Positions 1 through 6,940 of a stretch of DNA of 9,679 bases are shown in pieces. Both the position numbers and the translations under genes were made by a program. The notes beneath the pieces are model-generated. The model worked only from the letters and a program-made list of their open reading frames with translations, was not told the DNA's origin and made no database searches. This DNA is from Burkholderiales bacterium. GTDB taxonomy: Bacteria; Pseudomonadota; Gammaproteobacteria; Burkholderiales; Burkholderiaceae_E. The DNA is taken from positions 2,981,943 to 2,991,621 of the forward strand of contig CP070753.1 of NCBI GenBank assembly GCA_020348765.1. Reading direction: 5' to 3'. Position 1 is the stretch's first letter, and every line of letters starts with the position of its first letter.

Positions 1-483
1 CTCACCGTAGCGGACGATGCGCTCGCGATAGCCGCCGTCACCGGGCCTGGCCTCGGCACTGCCGGCGATCACGAAGCTCGACGGCGCGCCGGCCGTCGGC
101 ACCGTGAACGAGAACGCATGGAAGCAAGGCTCTGACGGCGGATCGATCTCCGGACAGACGTTGCTGCGCGCGACCGGATTGGTCTGGCCGTCCATCAGCC
201 CCCAGCGTCGCAGGGTCTCGATGTAGATCGCGTTGAAGTCGCGAAAGCCCTGTTCGGTGAACGGTGCCGGCGAGCGCAACTCGCAGGCGCAGAAGGACGC
301 GTTCGGACGCCCGGCCTCGGCGAGCAAGCGTTCGATGCGCTCGAAGCCCTCGCGCAATGGCAACACGCGCGAGAAGCGCACCCGTTCGATGCGGAAACCC
401 GGCTGCGCGGCCACGCCACCCGAGTACTGGGACACGGCCGGAATGTAGCGATAGCCACCGGCCTCCAGAATACGTGTCGTCAT
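1..483 (-). CDS. CnbZ-like (2-aminomuconate-type) deaminase, 5' part; 3' end beyond window
   Basis: The frame is open from the ATG at 483 down to base 1 without a stop, giving 161 residues of a protein that continues off the left edge. It begins MTTRILEAGGYRYIPAVSQY and contains FCACELRSPAPFTEQGF and NPVARSNVCPEIDPP. I recognise these as the N-terminal pattern of proteins annotated as 2-amino-5-chloromuconate deaminase CnbZ. CnbZ releases ammonia from aminomuconate-type ring-cleavage products in aminophenol and chloronitrobenzene breakdown. The start is supported by GGGAG at 491-495, seven bases upstream. The gene lies 25 bases after livF on the same strand, so it is probably the last known member of the transporter operon. 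The family call rests on recalled sequence resemblance. The substrate is unknown, and other related deaminases or hydrolases of this fold remain possible. Confidence 0.6.
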   Translation of the reverse strand, partial: MTTRILEAGGYRYIPAVSQYSGGVAAQPGFRIERVRFSRVLPLREGFERIERLLAEAGRPNASFCACELRSPAPFTEQGFRDFNAIYIETLRRWGLMDGQTNPVARSNVCPEIDPPSEPCFHAFSFTVPTAGAPSSFVIAGSAEARPGDGGYRERIVRYGE

Positions 484-490
484 GGTTCGA

Positions 491-495
491 CTCCC
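491..495 (-). promoter_or_regulatory. Ribosome binding site of the CnbZ-like gene
   Basis: On the minus strand this reads GGGAG, followed by seven bases and then ATG at 483. It fits a Shine-Dalgarno sequence and fixes the start of the CnbZ-like gene. It lies in the short gap after the livF stop. Confidence 0.6.
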
Positions 496-508
496 ACAGG
501 CAAACGCC

Positions 509-1264
509 TCAGTCCGCCAGCACGCCGAGATACGCGCTGCGCACGGCCGGGTCGCGCAACAGCTCGTCGCTCGGCCCGTGCCGGGTCACCCGACCGGTGT
601 CCATCACGTAGGCCGACGCCGAAACCTCCAGCGCCGTGACCACGTCCTGCTCGACCACCAGGATCGTCAGTCCGTCGCGATTCAGGGCCGACAGCGCCTC
701 GATCAGCTGCTCGACCAGCAGCGGCGACAGCCCCAGCGACAGTTCGTCGATCATCAGCAGCCTGGGGGCGCTCAGCAGGCCGCGGCCGATCGCGCACATC
801 TGCTGCTCGCCGCCCGAAAGCGTGCCCGCGGCCTGGCCGCGTCGCTCGCCGAGCCGCGGGAAGATGGTGTACACCCGGTCGATGTCGCGCCGAAGATCGG
901 CGCGGCTCGCGTCGCGCAGGTAGGCACCCATCAGCAGGTTTTCCTCGACCGTCATCGCGCTGAACAGCCGCCTGCCCTCCGGCACATGGGCGATGCCCAG
1001 GCCGAGGATCGCCGCCGGAGTCAGTGCCTGGATCTCCCGCGCCTGCCACAGAACGCGGCCGGCGCGGGCCCGTACCAGCCCCGAGACGGTGCGCATCATC
1101 GTCGACTTGCCGGCACCGTTGGAACCGATCAGCGCCGTGATCTCGCCCTCGCGCACGACGAGGTCGACGCCCCAGAGCACGGTGACTTCGCCATAGCCCG
1201 ACTGAAGGCCCTCGATCCGCATCAGTTCGGGCGCCCGCGCTCCCGTGGCATGCCGCTCGTCCAT
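509..1264 (-). CDS. livF: LIV-type ABC transporter ATP-binding protein LivF
   Basis: This is the second ATPase subunit of a branched-chain-amino-acid-type importer, acting at the cytoplasmic face of the inner membrane. With the start used here (251 aa) the visible motifs are an aromatic A-loop Tyr24, Walker A GSNGAGKS at about 47-54, signature LSGGE at about 149-153 and Walker B LLMIDE at about 169-174 with catalytic Glu174. VEQ replaces the usual switch histidine, as is common in LivF. The VPEGRRLFSAMTVEENL segment is also LivF-typical. Start choice: ATG at 1264 has GAGGG six bases upstream (1271-1275). ATG at 1270, in frame, has the same GAGGG directly against it, and ATG at 1222 has no visible ribosome site. 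The region before the start is a tandem duplicate of the livG end. Confidence 0.93.
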   Translation of the reverse strand: MDERHATGARAPELMRIEGLQSGYGEVTVLWGVDLVVREGEITALIGSNGAGKSTMMRTVSGLVRARAGRVLWQAREIQALTPAAILGLGIAHVPEGRRLFSAMTVEENLLMGAYLRDASRADLRRDIDRVYTIFPRLGERRGQAAGTLSGGEQQMCAIGRGLLSAPRLLMIDELSLGLSPLLVEQLIEALSALNRDGLTILVVEQDVVTALEVSASAYVMDTGRVTRHGPSDELLRDPAVRSAYLGVLAD

Positions 1265-1329
1265 CGTCATCCCTCGCGGGCCACCGGGTCGTGTTTCCGC
1301 GCGTCCATCGTCATGCCTCGCGGGCCACC
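1258..1329. repeat. 44-bp-offset tandem duplication at the livG/livF junction
   Basis: Bases 1258-1285 and 1302-1329 are 28-bp direct copies that differ at one position (1271 against 1315). They are offset by 44 bp. The right copy contains the last codons and TGA of livG plus an overlapping ATGACGATG. The left copy contains the same arrangement directly at the livF start. This looks like one slippage or recombination event that duplicated the gene junction. Confidence 0.9.
1267..1314 (-). other. 15-codon mini-ORF between livG and livF
   Basis: On the minus strand ATG at 1314 overlaps the livG TGA (ATGA). It opens a 15-codon frame, MTMDARKHDPVAREG, whose TGA at 1269-1267 overlaps the in-frame livF ATG at 1270 in the same ATGA way. 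Its last codons echo the end of livG (VAREA). It is a by-product of the duplication and may carry ribosomes from livG to livF. I do not claim a functional peptide. Confidence 0.4.
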
Positions 1330-2057
1330 TGCGCGTATTTCTTGCCCAGGTAGGCTTCGACGACACGGTGATCGGCCACCACCTCGGCCGGCGTCCCGTC
1401 GGCGATCAGCTCCCCGTTCTGCAGCACCACGATCCGCGAGCACACCGACATCACCACTTTCATCAGGTGTTCGATCAGCACGATGGTCACGCCCGAGTCG
1501 GCGATCCTGCGGATCAGCCCCAGCGCCTGCTCGATCTCGGCCGGGTTCAGGCCGGCATTGACCTCGTCCAGGAACAGCAGCTTCGGGCCCATCGCGAGCG
1601 TCTTCGCCAGTTCGAGCCGCTTGCGCATCGCGAGCGTCAGGTTGGCGGCCGGACTGTCTGCGACCCCGGCCAGGCCGACGAACTCGAGCTGCTCGCGCGC
1701 CACGCGTTCGGCGTCGCGCATGCCGCCGCGGCCGCCCGAAAACAGGGCCGCCGCCGACACGTTCTCGAGCACGCTGAGCTGCGGAAACGGCTGCACCACC
1801 TGGAAGGTGCGCGCGAGTCCTGCGCGCGCAGTCTGGTACGGGCGGTAACGGGTGATGTCCCGCCCTTCGTAGAACACGAGCCCGGACGAGGCGCGGTGCA
1901 CGCCGGTGATCACGTTCACCAGCGTGGTCTTGCCCGCACCGTTGGGTCCGATCAGCCCGAGCACCTCGCCGCGTCCGATCGTCAGCGACACGTCCTGCAA
2001 CGCCTGCAGCCCGCCGAACCGCCGCGAGACGGACTCCAGGCGCAGCAATTCAGGCAT
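1311..2057 (-). CDS. livG: LIV-type ABC transporter ATP-binding protein LivG
   Basis: This is the first ATPase subunit of the importer, 248 aa, close to the family's usual 250-260. Walker A GPNGAGKT lies at 37-44, with the Q-loop at Gln86 in ARTFQ. Walker B LLFLDE lies at 160-165 with catalytic Glu165, and the switch histidine is His197 in LIEH. The signature region reads LTLAMRKR (141-148 approx.) rather than the canonical LSGGQ; LivG proteins often deviate here, but the usual glycine is also missing. The ATG at 2057 overlaps the livM stop by eight bases, so translation is probably coupled. The ATPases would pair with LivF to drive LivHM. Confidence 0.95.
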   Translation of the reverse strand: MPELLRLESVSRRFGGLQALQDVSLTIGRGEVLGLIGPNGAGKTTLVNVITGVHRASSGLVFYEGRDITRYRPYQTARAGLARTFQVVQPFPQLSVLENVSAAALFSGGRGGMRDAERVAREQLEFVGLAGVADSPAANLTLAMRKRLELAKTLAMGPKLLFLDEVNAGLNPAEIEQALGLIRRIADSGVTIVLIEHLMKVVMSVCSRIVVLQNGELIADGTPAEVVADHRVVEAYLGKKYAQVAREA

Positions 2058-2994
2058 TGCCCAGCCGTGCTGCGCGCAAGCGGCGGCCGAGCGAAACGAT
2101 CCCCTGCGGCAGGAACAGCAGCAGCGTCACGATCAGGAAACCCAGCACGCCGGTGTGCACCTGCAGGTAGTTGCGCCAGACCACCTCCTCGACCGCGAGG
2201 AAGACGAACGCCCCGGTCACGGCACCGACGATCGAGCCGAGCCCGCCGAGCAGTGCCATTACGATCGGCTTGACCGAGTGCAGGATGTCGTAGACGTCCG
2301 TCGGCTCGATGTAGTGCACCCAACCGGCATAGAGCGTGCCGGCCATCGCGACGAATATCCCCGACAGCGCAAATGCGACGCTCTTGTAGGCGGTGGCGTT
2401 GACGCCGATCATGTCCGCGGCCGCCTCGTTCTGCCGGATGCACCTGAGGCCGAAGCCGAGCTTCGAGCGCTCGACCGCGACCAGAACGACCAGCGTCAGC
2501 AGCAGCAGCGCCCACATCGCGACGAAGAAGAAGATCGCTTCGGCCATCACGCCGCCGCCTGCGGACGTGTCCAGCGGAATGTTCAGGCCCATGCCACCGC
2601 CGGTCAGATCCGTTGCCGCATTCGTGAGCTCGCGCAGCACCTCGGCCACCGCGAGGCTCGCGATCGCGAAATAGTGGCCCCTGAGCCTGAGCAGCACCAC
2701 GCCGAGCAGCAAGGCCCCGGCGAACGCGCTCGAAGCGGCCAGCCCCAGCGCCAGTACCAGCGCGCCGCCCTTGGCCAACGTGATGCCGCCCACGTAGGCC
2801 CCGAGCCCGAAGAAGGCCGCGGTCGCGAACGACGGGTAGCCAGCCATGCCTCCGATCACGTTCCAGGAGGCCGACATCACCGCATACATGCAGGCGAACG
2901 TGGCCAGCCGCATCAGGTACGCGTCGCCGACCAGCGCGAGCGCGCCCAGCGAGCCCACCACTGCGAACAGCGCCAGCTCGCGTCGGCCGATCAT
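2050..2994 (-). CDS. livM: LIV-type ABC transporter permease LivM
   Basis: This is an inner-membrane permease of 314 aa with about eight to ten hydrophobic segments spread along the protein. Family landmarks are LRGHYFAIASLAVAEVLRE in the first half and the cytoplasmic coupling loop IRQNEAAADMIGVN, an EAA-type motif that contacts the ATPases. GGLGSIVGAVTGAF and LPQGIVSLGRRL follow near the C-terminus. The ATG at 2994 overlaps the TGA of livH in an ATGA arrangement, which fixes the start. The same frame is open further upstream into livH, but that part does not resemble LivM. It works with LivH as the membrane channel. Confidence 0.94.
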   Translation of the reverse strand: MIGRRELALFAVVGSLGALALVGDAYLMRLATFACMYAVMSASWNVIGGMAGYPSFATAAFFGLGAYVGGITLAKGGALVLALGLAASSAFAGALLLGVVLLRLRGHYFAIASLAVAEVLRELTNAATDLTGGGMGLNIPLDTSAGGGVMAEAIFFFVAMWALLLLTLVVLVAVERSKLGFGLRCIRQNEAAADMIGVNATAYKSVAFALSGIFVAMAGTLYAGWVHYIEPTDVYDILHSVKPIVMALLGGLGSIVGAVTGAFVFLAVEEVVWRNYLQVHTGVLGFLIVTLLLFLPQGIVSLGRRLRAARLGNA

Positions 2995-3857
2995 TCGAAC
3001 CCCCGCCTGCCGAGCAGCCCCTGCGGGCGGAAGATCAGAAACAGGATCAGCAGCGCAAAGGAAAGCGTCACCGCGTGCTCGGGCCCGAAGGCCAGCGCGC
3101 CGAAGCTCTCGACCAGGCCCAGCACCAGTCCGCCCAGCACCGCACCCGGGACGCTGCCCAGGCCGCCCAGCACGCAGACCACGAACGCCTTGCCCAGGTA
3201 GGGCGTGGCCGACAGCGGCGAGATCGGGAAGATCAGCGCCAGCAGCACGCCGGCGCATCCGGCCATCGCCGCACCGAACCCGAAAGCGGCCGCGTAGGTC
3301 GAGTGCACGTTCACGCCCATCAGCGTGGCCGCGTCACGGTCCAGCCTGACCGCCACGATTGCCCGGCCGACCCGCGACTTGCGCAGGATCAGATAGAGCG
3401 CGCCCGTGAGCACGAGCGCGAACACCATCGCCACCAGACGGTCGACCGGAACCACCACCGAGCCGAAGGCCACGGTACCCAGCGGCGGTTCCAGGATCAG
3501 CTTGCGATAGTCGGCCTTGAACGCGAGCAGCATCGCGTTGTTCAGGATCAGGTCGAGCCCGAACGTGAGCGTGAGCGTGACCAGCACCGGTGCCGCGATC
3601 ACCCGGTTGATCACGCCGCGCTGCACCAGATAGCCGAACCCGTAGAACACCGGCGCCGCGATCAGCAGCGTGACCCAGGGGCTGATGCCCAGCGCGTTGT
3701 ACGCACCCCAGGCCAGGTAGGACCCGAGCACGATGAACGAGCCGTGCATCACGTTGATGACGTTGAGCACCCCCCACACCAGCGAGAAGCCGGCCGCGAT
3801 GCACGCGTACAGGCAGCCCAGGACGACTCCGTTGATGAAGATCTGCAGCGTGAACAT
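2991..3857 (-). CDS. livH: LIV-type ABC transporter permease LivH
   Basis: This is an inner-membrane permease of 288 aa, the usual LivH length. It starts MFTLQIFINGVVLGCLYACI, typical of the family, followed by FSLVWGVLNVINVMHGSF. The coupling loop is VRLDRDAATLMGVN, and the C-terminal part carries GGLGSVPGAVLGGLVLGLVES and FRPQGLLGRRG. Several strongly hydrophobic stretches support a polytopic protein. The start at 3857 has only a weak purine-rich site upstream. livM begins inside its stop codon. A gap of about 100 bases with repeats and a hairpin separates it from livK, which may set a lower expression level for membrane parts than for the binding protein. Confidence 0.95.
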   Translation of the reverse strand: MFTLQIFINGVVLGCLYACIAAGFSLVWGVLNVINVMHGSFIVLGSYLAWGAYNALGISPWVTLLIAAPVFYGFGYLVQRGVINRVIAAPVLVTLTLTFGLDLILNNAMLLAFKADYRKLILEPPLGTVAFGSVVVPVDRLVAMVFALVLTGALYLILRKSRVGRAIVAVRLDRDAATLMGVNVHSTYAAAFGFGAAMAGCAGVLLALIFPISPLSATPYLGKAFVVCVLGGLGSVPGAVLGGLVLGLVESFGALAFGPEHAVTLSFALLILFLIFRPQGLLGRRGFE

Positions 3858-3878
3858 CGAATGCCCGCAGCGCCTGTA

Positions 3879-3914
3879 CGCGACGATCCGCGCGACGATC
3901 CGCGCGACGACCCG
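3879..3914. repeat. Three tandem 12-bp repeats between livK and livH
   Basis: The unit CGCGACGATCCG occurs at 3879-3890 and 3891-3902, and with one change (CGCGACGACCCG) at 3903-3914. The array lies in the non-coding gap between livK and livH and leads directly into a hairpin. Confidence 0.85.
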
Positions 3915-3928
3915 CGCTCGCGCGCGGG
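3911..3928 (-). terminator. Intercistronic hairpin between livK and livH (attenuator or mRNA-stabilising stem)
   Basis: The sequence CCCGCGC-TCGC-GCGCGGG forms a perfect seven-base-pair GC stem with a four-base loop on either strand. On the transcribed (minus) strand no T-run follows, so it is unlikely to be a full intrinsic terminator. Stems after the binding-protein gene are common in ABC operons, where they protect the 5' mRNA segment and keep the binding protein in excess. That role is inferred here. Confidence 0.45.
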
Positions 3929-3958
3929 CCGCTCGCTACGTACCTTGCGTTCGCCCGT

Positions 3959-5194
3959 CTACTTGACGCCGAGTTGCAGGTCGCCCTGCTTGATTGCGGC
4001 CGGATGGATCACGACCGTCTTGCCGCCCTGGATCTGGAACACCGGCGGCTCGAGCGAATTGATCTGTCCGGTCGTACCGAACCTGATCGGCCCGAAGAAG
4101 GTGTCCGCGTTCATGTTCGCCAGCGCCTCGCGCACCTTGGCGGGATCGACCGAACCGGCCTTCTCGATCGCGATCTGGAAGATCACGCCCGCGGCCGACG
4201 CCGAAGCCTGCGCATAGTCCGGCGTACCGTTGTACTTCGCCTGGAACTGCTTCACGTAGCTCTCGGTCGAGCCGAAGATGTCGATGCCCTTGTAGCGGGC
4301 CGCCGGGTGCCACCACGCGGCGCTGCTGACGTTTTCGGCACCGGCTCCGGTCGCGTCGATGTACTCCTGGTAGGCCGGACCCGCCACCATCGTCACCACC
4401 GGCGCCTCGATGCGCTGGTCGGCCATCTGCTTCCTGATCAGAACCAGGTCATTGATGTAGCCGGTGGCGAAGATCCACTGCGGATTGGCGGCCTTGATCT
4501 GGGCCAGCGCTGACGAGTGGTCCATCGTGTTGATCGCGTACTTCTCGAAGAAGACGACCTCCATGCCGTGCCCCTTGGCCGACTTGTCCATCTCGTTGGC
4601 GATCGCGAGCGGGAACAGGTCGTTGCGGGCCAGGATCGCGACCCGCTTCACGTCGGGTGCCTTGCTCGCAACGATGTCGGTCAGCGGGTTGGTCAGCGTC
4701 TCGTTGGGCGTGAACGTGCCGAACAGGTACTTGTAGCCCTGGTTGTAGACCTGCGACGAAGACGCGGTCGCAGCGACGGTCGGTATGCCGTACCTCTCGG
4801 ACACCGTGCTCGCCGCCTTGGTCGCCCCCGAGCCGAACGGCGAGAACAGGAACTGCACCTTCTCCTGCGTGATCAGCTTCTCGGCCGCCTGCACCGCGCG
4901 CGGCGTGTTGGACTGGTAGTCGGTGTAGACGATCTCCACCTTCATCTTCTTGCCGCCGACGTCGATGCCACCGGCCTTGTTGACCATTTCCGCCCACAGG
5001 TCGTAGCCCTGCTGCTGCTTGAGGGCTTCCGGGGCCAGCGCGCCGGTCAGCGGCAGCGGTGCGCCGAAGCGAATCGTCTCCTGTGCGGCCACCTGCGTCG
5101 CGAATGCCGCAGGGGCCAGCGCGAGGACGGTCGACAGTGCAAGCCGCGCAAACGAAGCGTGGCTGCGCTCGAGGTTCGAAAGAGTGGAAGGCAT
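3959..5194 (-). CDS. livK: LIV-type periplasmic substrate-binding protein
   Basis: This is the periplasmic binding protein (type I fold) that delivers substrate to LivHM. The start at 5194 gives 411 aa and has GGAG six bases upstream. The ATG four codons earlier, at 5206, has no ribosome site. A signal peptide is visible: an Arg, then LALSTVLALAPAAFATQVAA, with cleavage likely after about residue 37. The mature protein opens with ETIRFGAPLPLTGALA, the standard first strand and loop of Leu/Ile/Val-binding proteins. GIDVGGKKMKVEIVYTDYQS and ATASSSQVYNQ follow. The ligand cannot be read from the sequence. The neighbouring deaminase and dehydrogenases suggest an amino-substituted acid rather than simple leucine or valine. 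It is the first gene of the operon, behind a divergent control region. Confidence 0.93.
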   Translation of the reverse strand: MPSTLSNLERSHASFARLALSTVLALAPAAFATQVAAQETIRFGAPLPLTGALAPEALKQQQGYDLWAEMVNKAGGIDVGGKKMKVEIVYTDYQSNTPRAVQAAEKLITQEKVQFLFSPFGSGATKAASTVSERYGIPTVAATASSSQVYNQGYKYLFGTFTPNETLTNPLTDIVASKAPDVKRVAILARNDLFPLAIANEMDKSAKGHGMEVVFFEKYAINTMDHSSALAQIKAANPQWIFATGYINDLVLIRKQMADQRIEAPVVTMVAGPAYQEYIDATGAGAENVSSAAWWHPAARYKGIDIFGSTESYVKQFQAKYNGTPDYAQASASAAGVIFQIAIEKAGSVDPAKVREALANMNADTFFGPIRFGTTGQINSLEPPVFQIQGGKTVVIHPAAIKQGDLQLGVK

Positions 5195-5200
5195 GGGTGT

Positions 5201-5204
5201 CTCC
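5201..5204 (-). promoter_or_regulatory. Ribosome binding site deciding the livK start
   Basis: On the minus strand this reads GGAG, six bases before ATG at 5194. It lies inside the first four codons of the longer alternative frame from 5206, which has no such site. This favours 5194 as the true start. Confidence 0.65.
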
Positions 5205-5236
5205 ATCGTTGACGGACGAGCGTGGAATGTGTGTGA

Positions 5237-5254
5237 AGCCGGGAATTCCCGGCT
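5237..5254. promoter_or_regulatory. 18-bp perfect palindrome, candidate operator
   Basis: AGCCGGGAATTCCCGGCT is its own reverse complement over all 18 bases. It lies about 43 bases upstream of the livK start and just downstream of a possible -10 box. A bound dimeric regulator would therefore sit over the transcription start or early leader. As RNA it could also form a hairpin. The regulator is unknown. Confidence 0.5.
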
Positions 5255-5263
5255 CAGATTAAC

Positions 5264-5269
5264 ATTGTA
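5264..5269 (-). promoter_or_regulatory. Possible -10 box of the livK operon
   Basis: The minus strand reads TACAAT, five of six matches to TATAAT, in a locally AT-richer patch. No good -35 box lies at 16-18 bases, so an activator may be needed. A start of transcription about seven bases further on would fall close to the 18-bp palindrome. Confidence 0.3.
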
Positions 5270-5310
5270 GGGATTGTCCGGGAATCACGATCGTCCCGCG
5301 GCGCGCGGTC

Positions 5311-5370
5311 GAGCGTCGCGGGGGGCCGGCTCCGCCGCCGTGGCGCCCCGGCACAGCCGGCGCGACGCTC
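5311..5370. repeat. Interrupted inverted repeat in the divergent region
   Basis: GAGCGTCGCG at 5311-5320 pairs perfectly with CGCGACGCTC at 5361-5370. After a five-G bulge, CCGGCT at 5326-5331 pairs with AGCCGG at 5355-5360, leaving a 23-base loop. It lies in non-coding DNA, so codon use does not explain it. It could be an operator pair, or an RNA stem in a leader of the dehydrogenase gene. Confidence 0.6.
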
Positions 5371-5470
5371 CGGCTGGCCGGCACGCCGGTTCGCGGGCAC
5401 CGTGGCGCGCGCGAGCTGGCGCGGCCAGCGCCCGGAAGTCACTATTGGCTAATCGAGTCAGGTACCCCAC

Positions 5471-6940
5471 ATGCGAACCGAATCCATGCCTACCGAAACC
5501 ATCCGCTCTCCGTACGACGGCTCGCCGGTCGGCGAGATGCCCGTGTGCGCCGAGCAGGACATCGAGCTCGCGATCGCACGCGCGCAGCGCGCCTACCAGG
5601 TCATGCGCAGGTTGCCGCGCTTCGCCCGCGCCGACATCCTCGAGCGCGCGGCCGGCCTGCTGCGCGCCCGTCGCGACGAGTTCGTGCGGCTGATCGCGGC
5701 CGAAGCCGGCAAGCCCTTGTACGACGCGCGCGGCGAGGTCTCGCGCGCGATCTTCAACCTCGCCAACGCGGCCGCCGAAGGCCGGCGCTTTGGCGGCGAG
5801 GAAGTGCCGCTGGACATGGATGCCGGCGTGTTCGAATACCAGACCACCGATTCGAGCGGCCGCCCGGTCTCGCTCGACAAGCTCGACATCGAAGCGCTCG
5901 CCGGCATGCGCCGCCGCATCGGCCTGGCCCGCCGCTTTCCGATCGGCGTGGTGCTGGCGATCGCGCCGTTCAACTTCCCGCTGAACCTGGTGCTGCACAA
6001 GGTCGCACCGGCACTGGCCGTGGGTAACAGCGTGCTGCTGAAGCCGGCACCGCAAACTCCGCTGACCTCGCGCCTGCTGCAGGACCTGTTCGCCGAGGCC
6101 GGACTGCCGGAAGGAGCGCTCGAGGTCTGCCACTGTCCGGTGCCGCTGGCCGAGGCGATGGTGCGCGACGAGCGCTTCGCGATGGTGAGCTTCACCGGCA
6201 GCGCGAAGGTCGGCTGGCACATCAAGTCGATCGCCGGGCGCAAGAAAGTAGCGCTGGAGCTCGGCGGTAACGGCGCGGTGATCGTCGCCGCGGATGCTGA
6301 CCTGGACCATGCGGCCGCGCGCTGCGTCCGCGGCGGCGTCGTCTACGGCGGTCAGTACTGCATCGGCGTGCAGCGAATCCTGGTCGAGCGCAGCGTAGCC
6401 GAGCGGTTCACCGGACTGCTGGTGGACAAGGTGAAAGCCTGCAAGGTCGGCAATCCGCTGCAAGACGGGGTGGACGTCGGCCCGGTCATCGACGAAGGCG
6501 CCGCAATGCGGATCCAGTCCTGGGTCGACGAAGCGGTGGCCCAGGGTGCTCGCGTGCTGTGCGGCGGCTCGCGCGAGCGGGCCGTGGTGCAGCCGACCGT
6601 GCTCGCGGACACCCGGCCGGGCATGAAGGTCGAGGACGAGGAGGTGTTCGGGCCGGTGCTCACCGTCAACCCCTACGACAGCTTCGACGAGGCAGTGGCA
6701 CGATGTGCCGACTCGCGCTACGGGCTGCAGGGCGGCCTGTTCACACGCGACCTCGGACGTGCATTCCGGGCGATCGAGGACTGGGAAGTGGGCGGGCTGA
6801 TGATCCACGACGTGCCGATCTACCGCATCGACAACATGCCGTTCGGCGGTTGGAAGGAGTCCGGCTTCGGCCGCGAGGGCACGCGCTACGCGATGGAGGA
6901 GATGACCGACATCCGGCACCTGGTGATCAACTATGCCTGA
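5471..6940 (+). CDS. NAD(P)-dependent aldehyde dehydrogenase
   Basis: This is an aldehyde dehydrogenase superfamily enzyme of 489 aa that oxidises an aldehyde to the acid in the cytoplasm. Visible landmarks are Asn168 in PFNFPLN (oxyanion), Lys191 in LLKPA and FTGS at 241-244 (cofactor site). The general base is Glu263 in LELGGN, the catalytic nucleophile Cys297 in GGQYCIG, and Glu391 lies in EVFGP. PFGGWKESGFGREG is near the C-terminus. Residues about 118-148 form an unusually long, polar insert before the RRFPIG segment. The start at 5471 has AGG eight bases upstream; ATG at 5486 is an alternative without a visible site. It stands divergent from livK and 8 bases ahead of the aspartate dehydrogenase gene. 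I recall a similar ALDH-AspDH pair in Pseudomonas aeruginosa (PA3504-PA3505). The substrate is unknown. Confidence 0.9.
   Translation: MRTESMPTETIRSPYDGSPVGEMPVCAEQDIELAIARAQRAYQVMRRLPRFARADILERAAGLLRARRDEFVRLIAAEAGKPLYDARGEVSRAIFNLANAAAEGRRFGGEEVPLDMDAGVFEYQTTDSSGRPVSLDKLDIEALAGMRRRIGLARRFPIGVVLAIAPFNFPLNLVLHKVAPALAVGNSVLLKPAPQTPLTSRLLQDLFAEAGLPEGALEVCHCPVPLAEAMVRDERFAMVSFTGSAKVGWHIKSIAGRKKVALELGGNGAVIVAADADLDHAAARCVRGGVVYGGQYCIGVQRILVERSVAERFTGLLVDKVKACKVGNPLQDGVDVGPVIDEGAAMRIQSWVDEAVAQGARVLCGGSRERAVVQPTVLADTRPGMKVEDEEVFGPVLTVNPYDSFDEAVARCADSRYGLQGGLFTRDLGRAFRAIEDWEVGGLMIHDVPIYRIDNMPFGGWKESGFGREGTRYAMEEMTDIRHLVINYA

Larger units (their letters stand above)
5195..5470. promoter_or_regulatory. 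Divergent control region between livK and the aldehyde dehydrogenase gene
   Basis: This 276-base stretch holds no convincing gene. From left to right it contains the livK leader, an 18-bp palindrome (5237-5254), a possible minus-strand -10 box (5264-5269), an 8-bp palindrome ACGATCGT (5287-5294) and a large interrupted inverted repeat (5311-5370). A less GC-rich stretch with ATTGGCTAAT follows just before the dehydrogenase start. Both gene sets fire outward from here, so one regulator, not encoded in this window, could control both. Confidence 0.6.

Noticed and set aside
482..1561. Long plus-strand open frame of 359 codons opposite livF and livG
   Set aside because: It is antisense to two clear ATPase genes, is rich in Arg, Ala, Pro and His as expected from the complement of GC-rich coding DNA, and shows no family motif.
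3911..3928. Full Rho-independent terminator between livK and livH
   Set aside because: The stem is strong, but no T-run follows on the transcribed strand, and the downstream permease genes need the same transcript. It is kept only as an intercistronic hairpin.
1906..4217. Long plus-strand open frames (1906-3201 and 3075-4217) opposite livM and livH
   Set aside because: Their composition is dominated by Arg, His, Gln and Asp, the mirror image of hydrophobic membrane-protein codons. They are shadows of the permease genes.
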